A stretch of 6,110 nt of DNA. Source: Elusimicrobiota bacterium (GTDB taxonomy: Bacteria > Elusimicrobiota > Elusimicrobia > UBA1565 > UBA9628). The stretch spans positions 1 through 6,110 of the forward strand of contig JAGWJU010000084.1 in the NCBI GenBank assembly GCA_028865585.1. Direction: 5' to 3'. The translations under genes and the position numbers were made by a program. Below the pieces are notes generated by a model. It did not search any database and was not told the origin of the DNA. It saw only the letters and a program-made list of their open reading frames with translations. Positions 1 to 5,893 of this stretch are shown here, piece after piece. Position 1 is the first letter of the stretch, and each line of letters starts with the position of its first letter.

Positions 1-1129
1 CCTTCAAGTAGCTCGCCTTGCCCCAATATTCCAGGGGCGCCATCGGCTCCAGATAATGCGACGGCAAACCCAGCCTCTGCGCGATGCCGGGAGTGAAGAC
101 CCCCTGGAAGGCGAGGTTATGGATGGTGATCGCGGTCTTGGTCCCGGTGAAAAATGGATCGGCGGCGTAGGCGGACTTCAGGAACGCGGGGATGAGAGCG
201 GCGTGCCAGTCGTGCGCGTGGATCACGTCCGGCTTAAAGCCCAGGAGCTTGGCGGCCTCGAGCGACGCGCGCGCGTAGAAGGCGAAGCGCTCATCGTTGT
301 CGTCCTCGCTGTAGGACGAGGCTTGGCCTTGGTAGGGGCCGCCGTGCCGGTCGTAGTAGCCGGGGTGATCGATGAGGACGATGTCCACGCCGTTGATTTT
401 CGCGGCCAGGAGCCGCGCGGTCTCTACGCCCTCGCCCATGGGCACGGAAATCTCGCCCGCAGGCGCGAACTGGGCGCCGCCCAATTTCAGGCCGCGGTAC
501 TTGGGCAGCGCCAGCATCACCCGGTGGCCGCGCGCGGCCAAGCCCCGCGAGACCGCGTCGACCACGTCGGCCAGGCCCCCCGTCTTGATGAAGGGCACCG
601 CCTCGGCGCCGGCGGTCAGGATATTTAAGCGGCGCCCGCCGTCGAAAATCTCAGAAGCTTTTTCGCCGGCCGAGGCCGACGCTCCCTTGCGCCCGGAAGC
701 GGCGCTCGGGGCCAAATCGGAGGCTTCCGCGAGCGCGGCCCGCGGCGGCGCGCGCGGGGACGCGGAAGCGGAGACCTTCGCGGCGGGGACGGCGGCCGGA
801 GTCTCGTGCGCGGGCGCGCCCTCAAGAGCCGCGGCGGGCGCCGGCAAAACGACGGGGACGGAGGCGGCGGCGCGCGCGGCCAATCGCCTGGGCGCGGCAA
901 CGGCGGCAACGGGCCTCGCGGCGGACGGCGGAAGCGGGGCGAACTCCGGCAAAGAAGCGCCGATGTCCGGGGCGAGCAGCGCGGAGTCGGGCCGGGTGGG
1001 CGCGGCGGGAATATCGAAGGAAGCCGGTTGCGAAATCTCAGGCGCGGCGGCGGTGTCTTCAGAAGCGGCGCGGGCCCTCGTCGCGGGAAGCGCCAGGCAA
1101 AGGCTCAACACGAACGCGAGAAACGCCAT
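1..1129 (-). CDS. glgA: Glycogen/starch synthase (GT5) with N-terminal leader and long linker, partial (3' end outside window)
   Basis: GlgA transfers glucose from ADP-glucose to the end of an alpha-1,4-glucan. The 376 visible residues contain the GT5 N-terminal Rossmann domain from about residue 166. The sugar-nucleotide loop KTGGL is at 182-186, after GAEAVPF. HAHDWH at 304-309 matches the family's catalytic-His segment, and TIHNLAFQG spans 335-343. The C-terminal domain lies beyond the left edge. In ordinary bacterial GlgA the KxGGL loop sits near residue 15, so about 165 residues are extra here. They comprise a hydrophobic stretch (residues 3-16), a possible ARA cleavage site after residue 21, then an Ala/Pro/Ser-rich linker ending in SEIFDGG (159-165) just ahead of the domain. 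The start is uncertain: ATG at 1129 sits just downstream of a TACAAT -10 box, but an in-frame ATG at 1180 has GGAGG 12 bases upstream. The leader has no basic residue before its hydrophobic core, so export is only an inference. The enzyme assignment itself is firm. Confidence 0.93.
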   Translation of the reverse strand, partial: MAFLAFVLSLCLALPATRARAASEDTAAAPEISQPASFDIPAAPTRPDSALLAPDIGASLPEFAPLPPSAARPVAAVAAPRRLAARAAASVPVVLPAPAAALEGAPAHETPAAVPAAKVSASASPRAPPRAALAEASDLAPSAASGRKGASASAGEKASEIFDGGRRLNILTAGAEAVPFIKTGGLADVVDAVSRGLAARGHRVMLALPKYRGLKLGGAQFAPAGEISVPMGEGVETARLLAAKINGVDIVLIDHPGYYDRHGGPYQGQASSYSEDDNDERFAFYARASLEAAKLLGFKPDVIHAHDWHAALIPAFLKSAYAADPFFTGTKTAITIHNLAFQGVFTPGIAQRLGLPSHYLEPMAPLEYWGKASYLK

Positions 1130-1135
1130 ATAGGA

Positions 1136-1165
1136 ATTGTAGGGCGCAGCGGCTATCGCCGACAG
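1136..1165 (-). promoter_or_regulatory. Candidate promoter of the glycogen synthase gene
   Basis: Read on the minus strand, TACAAT (1141-1136) matches five of six bases of the -10 consensus. A weak -35 candidate, CTGTCG (1165-1160), lies 18 bases upstream. Only six bases separate the -10 box from the ATG at 1129, so transcription would start at or next to that codon and the mRNA would be almost leaderless. If translation instead starts at 1180, this promoter cannot serve the full protein. Confidence 0.4.
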
Positions 1166-1267
1166 AGCATTCGGGCCCATAGTCGCGTGGGCCCTCCGGC
1201 ACCCCGCAGAGCGGCGGGGCCCAGTCTTCCAATGCCCGAATGGCCCTGGCCTAAAAGCCCGCTCTGT
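1162..1267. repeat. Cluster of nested inverted repeats in the divergent intergenic region
   Basis: Four perfect inverted repeats lie between the two divergent genes. ACAGAGC (1162-1168) pairs with GCTCTGT (1261-1267). CATTCGGGC (1168-1176) pairs with GCCCGAATG (1234-1242). GGGCCCA (1173-1179) pairs with TGGGCCC (1188-1194) across an 8-base loop. CCCCGC (1202-1207) pairs with GCGGGG (1214-1219) across a 6-base loop. The palindrome GGGCCC occurs three times, at 1173, 1189 and 1217. Some arms overlap, so alternative folds are possible. The function is unknown; an operator, a structured leader or a transcription block are all possible. Short arms also arise by chance in GC-rich DNA. Confidence 0.5.
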
Positions 1268-1276
1268 GGCATAGTG

Positions 1277-1282
1277 TATAAG
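1277..1282 (+). promoter_or_regulatory. -10-like box directly before the fusion gene
   Basis: TATAAG matches five of six bases of the -10 consensus and stands out in GC-rich DNA. No convincing -35 box is seen 16-18 bases upstream. The box ends one base before the ATG at 1284, so a transcript started from it would begin inside the predicted coding sequence. Either translation starts further downstream (TTG at 1299 is in frame) or this is not the promoter. The overlapping AAGG (1280-1283) touches the ATG and is too close to act as its ribosome binding site. Confidence 0.25.
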
Positions 1283-1283
1283 G

Positions 1284-3485
1284 ATGACGAACCTGGAATT
1301 GCGGATCGCGAACCTTAAGAAAACCCTGGCTTGCGCGATCGCATTGGCGCTGGTCTTCTCCCTTGTTCCGCCGCCGTCCTGGTCCGGGCCAATCGCGGAA
1401 GACGGCGGCGTTCCGGCGGCGGACCTCGGCGGCGCTTCCGCCCTCCCGGGCGCGCTTCCCCAAATCGAAGGCGTCCAAGCGCTGCCCGGCGGTTTCTCCC
1501 AGCTTTCGCTTCCCTTCCCCGGCCAGACCTCACAGGAACAGGCGCCGAGCATCCAAGAGACCGCGGCCTCCGCGCCTAAAGAAAATGCCGCGGTTCCCTC
1601 AACCGCGGAGAGCCTGCCGCCGCCTGCCGCCGCGGCCAGCGGGCCCTCCGAAATCTCTTCGGATAAAACGCCGCCCCCGGCCGCGGAAGAGGGGGTCAAA
1701 GCCTTTCCCGCCGACCCTTCCGCCGAAGGCACGACCGCGCTCAACCCCGGCCCGCGCGAGGAGAAAATCCTCAAGCGCAACTTCGCCGAGCTCGAACAGG
1801 CTTTTGAGAGCGAAAGCACGCAAAAGCCGTCCGCCATCCCCGCCGCCGAACGCGCGCACATCATCGGCCGCGTGCGCCGCGCGCTCCACGCCCAATTGGA
1901 CGCCATGCGCCACCTGGAGCCCGCCGACCGCCCCATTTTAAGCCAGGTCCGCGACGAGGGCGACGATTTGCTGAGCCACATTGCCCGCGACATGGCCGCG
2001 GGCAAAATCGACCCGCGCGGGTCCCTGCGCGCCGCGGCGGACGCCCCCCAGGCCGAGGCGAATGAGCGGGAGCTGCGCGTCGGCATCTATCCCGTGGCCG
2101 CCGACCCGTTCCAGTGGGGACATCTCCTCATCGGCCTGCGCGCCATCGCCGCTTTCGGCCTCGACAAGGTCGTCTACGTCCTGGCCGGCGACGATCCGCG
2201 CAAGCCCAGCATGACCCCTTCCGATTTCCGCCACCCCATGGGCCGCGCGGTCTTGGACGCCTTCGCCCCGTTCTTCGAGTATTCTCCCATCGCCTTGGGC
2301 ACCAACCACGACGGCGAAACCAATTTATTCCGCATCCTCGCCTTGAACGCCGGGCGCCGCGTCAAAGCCTTCTACCTGGTCGGAGGCGACCACTATCGCT
2401 TGACGGACAAGAAAGGCAATCCCGACACGCTGCCCAAGCTGGAAAAGAACGCCGCCGACCCGGCCCTGGGCTTCGACCCCGCGCACCACTCCGTTGAGGC
2501 CATCTTCATCGCGCGCGACGGCGGCGAAGAGCACGTGCCGACCAAGATGCAGGTCCATTTCCTCCCGCCCATCCCTTTTGAGGCCTCCTCGACTCTGGTG
2601 CGCACCGGCAACCACGCCCTGATGCCCTACGCCGCCTCTGACTTCGTGCAGAGCCACCGCCCCGGGCTCTACAACGTGCCCGCGCGCGGGGAAAGCGCCG
2701 CGGCTCAAACGCCGCCGCAAACAGCGCCGGCGTCCACGCAATCCGCCCCCGCTCCGTCGTCCGCGAAGCGCTCCTTGAACTGGCGCGCGGCCGCGCCCAA
2801 TGCCTTGACGCTCATGAATCTTTGCTCCGGCCTGCTCGCATTCGTCCTGGCCTCTCAGGGGCTCTTTGTCCCCGCCGCCCTGGCCGTCGGCGCGGCGGCG
2901 GTCTTCGACATGTTCGACGGACGCGTCGCCCGCATGCTCAAGGCTCAGAATCCCCTCGGCGTCGATTTGGACTCCCTGGCGGACGTGGTCTCTTTCGGCG
3001 CGGCCCCGGCTTTTTTAGTGTTTAAGGCGGCGCTCCTCCCCTCTTTCGGCTGGCTCGGCTTTCCCATCGCGGCGGCTTTCGCCGCGGCCGGCGCCTGGCG
3101 CCTGGCGCGCTTCAACGTCTCGGCCAAAGCTGAAAAAGACGCGCCCCACGACAACGCGCCCGCCGCGAAGAAGAGCGACTATTTCACCGGCATGCCTATT
3201 CCCGCCGGCGCCGGCGTCGTCGCGGTCGCGGCGCTCTTCCTCACCCACGCTCCGCTGGCCTTGGCGGCCCTCACCTTGATCGCGGCCGCGGCCATGGTGT
3301 CCCGTCTTCCTTATCCAGCCTTCAAGAAAGGCGGCGCGAAGGCGCTCCTGGTTCCGGCGGCCGCCGCGGCCGTCATCACGGCCCTGGGCTTTGTCTCGGG
3401 CCTGCAGACGCTCATTCCGCCCGCCATCGTCGGGCTCTACTTGCTCAGCGGGCCGCTCATCCGCGCCCTCGCCCCGTCAAAGTAG
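1284..3485 (+). CDS. pssA: Fusion protein: leader, linker, NadD-like nucleotidyltransferase and PssA-type phosphatidyltransferase
   Basis: The 733-residue protein has four visible parts. Residues 1-34 form a leader: basic KK at 12-13, hydrophobic core about 15-28, possible cleavage after SWS (32-34). Residues 35-157 are a Pro/Ala/Ser-rich linker, followed by a charged, probably helical stretch (158-250). Residues about 264-445 resemble NadD-type adenylyltransferases, with a QWGH form of HxGH (277-280), VGGDH (366-370), an IARDGG segment (409-414) and the closing SSTLVR (435-440). A second Pro/Ala linker (470-495) leads to an integral membrane CDP-alcohol phosphatidyltransferase. Its signature is complete: D542-x2-D545-G-x2-A-R-x8-G559-x3-D563-x3-D567. 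It also has PNALTLMNLCSG (505-516), RLARFNV (606-612) and DYFTGMPIP (632-640), typical of PssA, which makes phosphatidylserine from CDP-diacylglycerol and serine. The C-terminal activity is well supported; the substrate of the first enzyme is not. The start is uncertain (ATG 1284 or in-frame TTG 1299). The symbol refers to the C-terminal domain only. Confidence 0.9.
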   Translation: MTNLELRIANLKKTLACAIALALVFSLVPPPSWSGPIAEDGGVPAADLGGASALPGALPQIEGVQALPGGFSQLSLPFPGQTSQEQAPSIQETAASAPKENAAVPSTAESLPPPAAAASGPSEISSDKTPPPAAEEGVKAFPADPSAEGTTALNPGPREEKILKRNFAELEQAFESESTQKPSAIPAAERAHIIGRVRRALHAQLDAMRHLEPADRPILSQVRDEGDDLLSHIARDMAAGKIDPRGSLRAAADAPQAEANERELRVGIYPVAADPFQWGHLLIGLRAIAAFGLDKVVYVLAGDDPRKPSMTPSDFRHPMGRAVLDAFAPFFEYSPIALGTNHDGETNLFRILALNAGRRVKAFYLVGGDHYRLTDKKGNPDTLPKLEKNAADPALGFDPAHHSVEAIFIARDGGEEHVPTKMQVHFLPPIPFEASSTLVRTGNHALMPYAASDFVQSHRPGLYNVPARGESAAAQTPPQTAPASTQSAPAPSSAKRSLNWRAAAPNALTLMNLCSGLLAFVLASQGLFVPAALAVGAAAVFDMFDGRVARMLKAQNPLGVDLDSLADVVSFGAAPAFLVFKAALLPSFGWLGFPIAAAFAAAGAWRLARFNVSAKAEKDAPHDNAPAAKKSDYFTGMPIPAGAGVVAVAALFLTHAPLALAALTLIAAAAMVSRLPYPAFKKGGAKALLVPAAAAAVITALGFVSGLQTLIPPAIVGLYLLSGPLIRALAPSK

Positions 3486-3512
3486 GCCGGACGGCCTTCA
3501 AGCGCGTTTTTT
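3484..3512 (+). terminator. Weak terminator-like hairpin with T-run between convergent genes
   Basis: AGGCC (3484-3488) pairs with GGCCT (3493-3497) around the loop GGAC, starting inside the stop codon of the fusion gene. A run of six T follows at 3507-3512, ten bases further on. The stem is only 5 bp and does not abut the T-run, so it is a poor match to an intrinsic terminator. Its position, between two convergent genes 25 bases apart, is where one is expected. On the minus strand there is no T-run after the hairpin. Confidence 0.3.
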
Positions 3513-4641
3513 AAGGAAGGTTCGCCGCCGCGCCTTTTCCGTCGAAGGATCCCTGGCGAACCAGCCTCAGCGCGGCGGCGGCATGCGCGCCGAAGGAGGA
3601 ATTGAGCCGGGACACCGCGGAAGGCGGGACGATTCCCCGCCATAAATCAAAATAACGCGTCAAAACCTGGAGCGCAGGCTTGCCGCGGACGCTCATGCTT
3701 TTATCCCCGGCTCCTTGCCCGCTGGCATCCGCCTCCCAATCCCACTGCAAAAACCCCGCGAACCATTTTTTCCGGCTGAAGACGTGCAGGAACGACTCCA
3801 AATACGCCGCCTGGACCTTGTCGTCGGCCCGCCCGAAATGGCTGTAGTCCCAAGGCTTCAGGTTGGCTCCCTTTTGGCTGGAGATCCCGATCTCCGTAAA
3901 TAGAACGGGCTTGCCGAAGACGCCGCTTTCGGCTTCGATGAGAAGCTTGTAGGGCTGCCACGAGGCTTCCATCACTTTCTCGTTGTCGCCGCCCAGCACG
4001 GGGAAGTACCCATCGATGCCGATGTAATCGAGATCGCCCCAGAAGGGAATCCGGACGAAGTTGTAGCAATTGGCCGCGTAGGTGAGCGGCCCATGGTAGA
4101 CGGAGCGCACGGCGGCGATGAGGCCGCGCCAGTCGCGGAGATGCGCCGGGCCGTCAACGTGCAGCAGTTCGGTCCCCACGACGAACAGGTCCGCGTGTTC
4201 TTGGGCGGCTATCGACGCGTAATGCAGAATCATCGCGCGATACCCCTTGAACCACGCCGCGTCGTCCCTCGGATCGATGTCCGAGCGCGGATTTCCGTCG
4301 TCCAAATCCACGTGCGGTTTGAGCGCCACCGAAAGCCCGAGGGCTTTGGCTTGGCGTATCGCGAAACGGACGGACTCATCGGACGGCGTGGACGCGGACG
4401 GTGCGAGGGAGGATGCGCGGGAGCCGTCCATGTACCACGTCGGCGTCACGGCAATCCAGCGCGCGCCGGTTCGGGCCAGGGCCTGGAGGCTTTGGCTCGC
4501 CGCCGGAGCTTCATAACAGTCCTTGCCCCAACAGGAAAAATTGAAGCCGAAAATGGACGGGGCCGCCCGCGCGGCGGGGGCTAGAACCAAACAGAGCGCC
4601 GCCGCGACGCTCGCGCGCCGCACTTTCGCACGGATATTCAT
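3511..4641 (-). CDS. Secreted GH113-like TIM-barrel glycoside hydrolase
   Basis: The 376-residue protein begins with a classical signal peptide: basic residues at R4, K6, R8 and R9, a hydrophobic core (about 11-21), and an ARA site with predicted cleavage after residue 26. The mature part looks like a (beta/alpha)8 barrel of clan GH-A. VVGTELL places a likely acid/base Glu at 158, and LFTEIG places a likely nucleophile Glu at 250. IGIDGYFP (207-214) and FLQWDWEAD (297-305) are further barrel-strand segments. The spacing and the GTEL and FTEIG motifs fit GH113, whose characterised members are beta-mannanases. Substrate specificity cannot be read from sequence, so mannanase is only a best guess. 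Length is close to that expected of a secreted GH113 protein, with no extra domain. AAGGA at 4658-4654 lies 12 bases before the ATG, a long spacing. The stop is 25 bases from that of the convergent fusion gene. Confidence 0.85.
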   Translation of the reverse strand: MNIRAKVRRASVAAALCLVLAPAARAAPSIFGFNFSCWGKDCYEAPAASQSLQALARTGARWIAVTPTWYMDGSRASSLAPSASTPSDESVRFAIRQAKALGLSVALKPHVDLDDGNPRSDIDPRDDAAWFKGYRAMILHYASIAAQEHADLFVVGTELLHVDGPAHLRDWRGLIAAVRSVYHGPLTYAANCYNFVRIPFWGDLDYIGIDGYFPVLGGDNEKVMEASWQPYKLLIEAESGVFGKPVLFTEIGISSQKGANLKPWDYSHFGRADDKVQAAYLESFLHVFSRKKWFAGFLQWDWEADASGQGAGDKSMSVRGKPALQVLTRYFDLWRGIVPPSAVSRLNSSFGAHAAAALRLVRQGSFDGKGAAANLP

Positions 4642-4666
4642 GACGCCATCAAATCCTTAATTAGGA

Positions 4667-4694
4667 AGTATCGATATTTAAGTCCAGCTTCGAA
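4667..4694 (-). promoter_or_regulatory. Possible promoter of the GH113-like gene
   Basis: On the minus strand GATACT (4672-4667) matches four of six -10 bases, with TTCGAA (4694-4689), a three-of-six -35 match, 16 bases upstream. This would give a short untranslated leader carrying the AAGGA motif. The perfect palindrome TATCGATA (4669-4676) overlaps the -10 box, and the imperfect palindrome TCCTTAATTAGGA (4654-4666) lies just downstream. Either could be an operator, though both may simply reflect local AT richness. Confidence 0.25.
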
Positions 4695-4739
4695 TGGGCA
4701 TAGCAGGCCGTCTTTTGCCGCCTTTTGGCCCACAGTTTT

Positions 4740-4769
4740 TTGGGACTTTAGGCCTGATTAATGTTAAAT
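4740..4769 (+). promoter_or_regulatory. Candidate promoter of the esterase gene
   Basis: TTGGGA (4740-4745) and TTAAAT (4764-4769) each match four of six consensus bases and are separated by 18 bases. Eight bases lie between the -10 box and the ATG at 4778, so the mRNA would have almost no leader, as proposed for the glycogen synthase gene. A minimal AGG (4771-4773) four bases before the ATG is the only ribosome-binding hint. This promoter position supports ATG 4778 over the in-frame ATG at 4694, which lies upstream of it. Confidence 0.4.
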
Positions 4770-4777
4770 TAGGCGTC

Positions 4778-5878
4778 ATGGCTTTGAAGCGTCCCAAAGG
4801 CCCCGCCGGAATGCTCGTCGTGCTCGAGCACCGTTCGGAGGTTTTAAAAAGCAATCCCTGGGGCGACCCCCACGAGCGCAAGCTGGCCGTGTGGCTGCCG
4901 CCGGGCTACGAGGACAACCGCGGCCGGCGCTATCCCGTGCTCTACGATTTGGTGGGATTCACCGGCTCCGGGCTTTCCCACGTCGGCTGGAAGGCTTTCG
5001 GCGACAACGTGCCCGAGCGCGCGGCCAGGCTCATCCATGAAAAGAAGATGGGGCCGGTCATCTTCGTTTTTCCGGACTGCTTCACGGCCCTGGGCGGCAA
5101 CCAGTACGTCAACTCCTCGGCCGTGGGCCGCTACGCGGACTACCTCACGCGCGAAATCATCCCCTTCGTGGACGCCAAGTTCCGCACGCTTTCCGACCGC
5201 CGCCACCGCGGCTGCTTCGGCAAATCCTCGGGCGGCTACGGCGCCATCATCCACGCCATGCAGTACGCCAAATACTGGGGCGCAATCGCGGATCACTCGG
5301 GCGACGCCTATTTCGACTTCGTCTACTGGAACGACTGGGCCAACACTTTGAACGAACTGGCCAAGCACCGCGCTTTCAAGCGCCGTTCCGGCCCCTACGA
5401 TGCCCGCAAAGAAGCTTGGCGCGGAGGCCTCGCACAGGGTTTTGATGACGGGCGCATCAAGCGCTTCCTCCATCACGTCTGGAGCAAAGAAAAGGTCTCC
5501 GGCGCCGAGGGCCACGCCATCATGAACCTCTGCATGGCGGCCACCTACGACCCGGACCCCAAGGCGCCGCTGGGCTTCCGCGTGCCCTTCAACCTGGAGT
5601 CGGGCGAGGTTTTGCCCGAACGCTGGCGGCATTGGCAGTCGCACGATCCGATTCGCTTGGTCTCCCGCTACCGCCAGAGCCTCAAGTCCATGCGCGGCCT
5701 TTACCTCGACTGCGGCTGGCGGGACCAATACCACATCCATTACGGCATGCGCATCCTCTCGCAGAGGCTTTCCGAGGCCGGCATCCGCCACGTCTACGAG
5801 GAGTTCGACGACAACCACTCCGACGTCGACTACCGCATGGACAAGAGCCTGCCTTTCCTTTATAAAGCCCTGAGCTGA
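4778..5878 (+). CDS. Esterase-D/enterochelin-esterase-like alpha/beta hydrolase
   Basis: The 366-residue protein belongs to the putative esterase family (PF00756-like) of alpha/beta hydrolases. Early segments RKLAVWLPPGY and YPVLYDLVGF are typical of the fold. GKSSGGYGA puts the nucleophile at Ser150, in the GxSxG elbow. Asp311 or Asp316, in LYLDCGWRDQY, is the likely acid, and His347, in FDDNHSDVDYR, completes the triad. The gap of about 160 residues between Ser150 and the acid is longer than in compact members and probably holds a cap or lid. It is rich in Trp, Tyr and His, starting with FDFVYWNDW. No signal peptide is seen from Met 4778, so a cytoplasmic enzyme is likely. An in-frame ATG at 4694 would add 28 residues but lies upstream of the best promoter match. 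The substrate is unknown: carbohydrate esters, thioesters or siderophore-type esters are all possible. The next gene starts 15 bases downstream, suggesting co-transcription. Confidence 0.87.
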   Translation: MALKRPKGPAGMLVVLEHRSEVLKSNPWGDPHERKLAVWLPPGYEDNRGRRYPVLYDLVGFTGSGLSHVGWKAFGDNVPERAARLIHEKKMGPVIFVFPDCFTALGGNQYVNSSAVGRYADYLTREIIPFVDAKFRTLSDRRHRGCFGKSSGGYGAIIHAMQYAKYWGAIADHSGDAYFDFVYWNDWANTLNELAKHRAFKRRSGPYDARKEAWRGGLAQGFDDGRIKRFLHHVWSKEKVSGAEGHAIMNLCMAATYDPDPKAPLGFRVPFNLESGEVLPERWRHWQSHDPIRLVSRYRQSLKSMRGLYLDCGWRDQYHIHYGMRILSQRLSEAGIRHVYEEFDDNHSDVDYRMDKSLPFLYKALS

Positions 5879-5893
5879 GCCGCCTCCTCCCGC

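Noticed and set aside
1130..1283. CRISPR array, tRNA or riboswitch in the structured intergenic region
   Set aside because: The inverted repeats are not direct repeats with spacers, there is no cloverleaf or CCA end, and no known riboswitch core is recognisable.
56..1318. Several plus-strand open frames (56-628, 372-1133, 806-1318)
   Set aside because: They lie opposite the glycogen synthase frame, which has conserved motifs. Their translations are low complexity with no domain signature.
1284..1322. Repeat-derived origin of the first 13 residues of the fusion protein (bases resembling GAAT/GCGAA units)
   Set aside because: The units are too short and imperfect to call a repeat. This is kept only as a reason to doubt the exact start.
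1938..2741. Minus-strand open frames opposite the nucleotidyltransferase domain
   Set aside because: The plus-strand frame carries conserved motifs throughout. These are composition-driven shadows.
4093..4584. Plus-strand open frame of 163 codons opposite the glycosidase
   Set aside because: It is Arg/Gly-rich with no domain and is antisense to a gene with signal peptide and catalytic motifs.
4694..4777. Upstream in-frame ATG at 4694 adding 28 residues to the esterase
   Set aside because: It lies upstream of the best promoter match, has no ribosome binding site, and the added residues do not resemble the family's usual beginning. ATG 4778 is preferred, but not proven.
4844..5818. Long open frame of 324 codons on the minus strand opposite the esterase
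   Set aside because: It is antisense to a gene with a clear catalytic triad. The translation is Val/Ala/Gly-rich with no recognisable domain, as expected for a shadow frame in GC-rich DNA.
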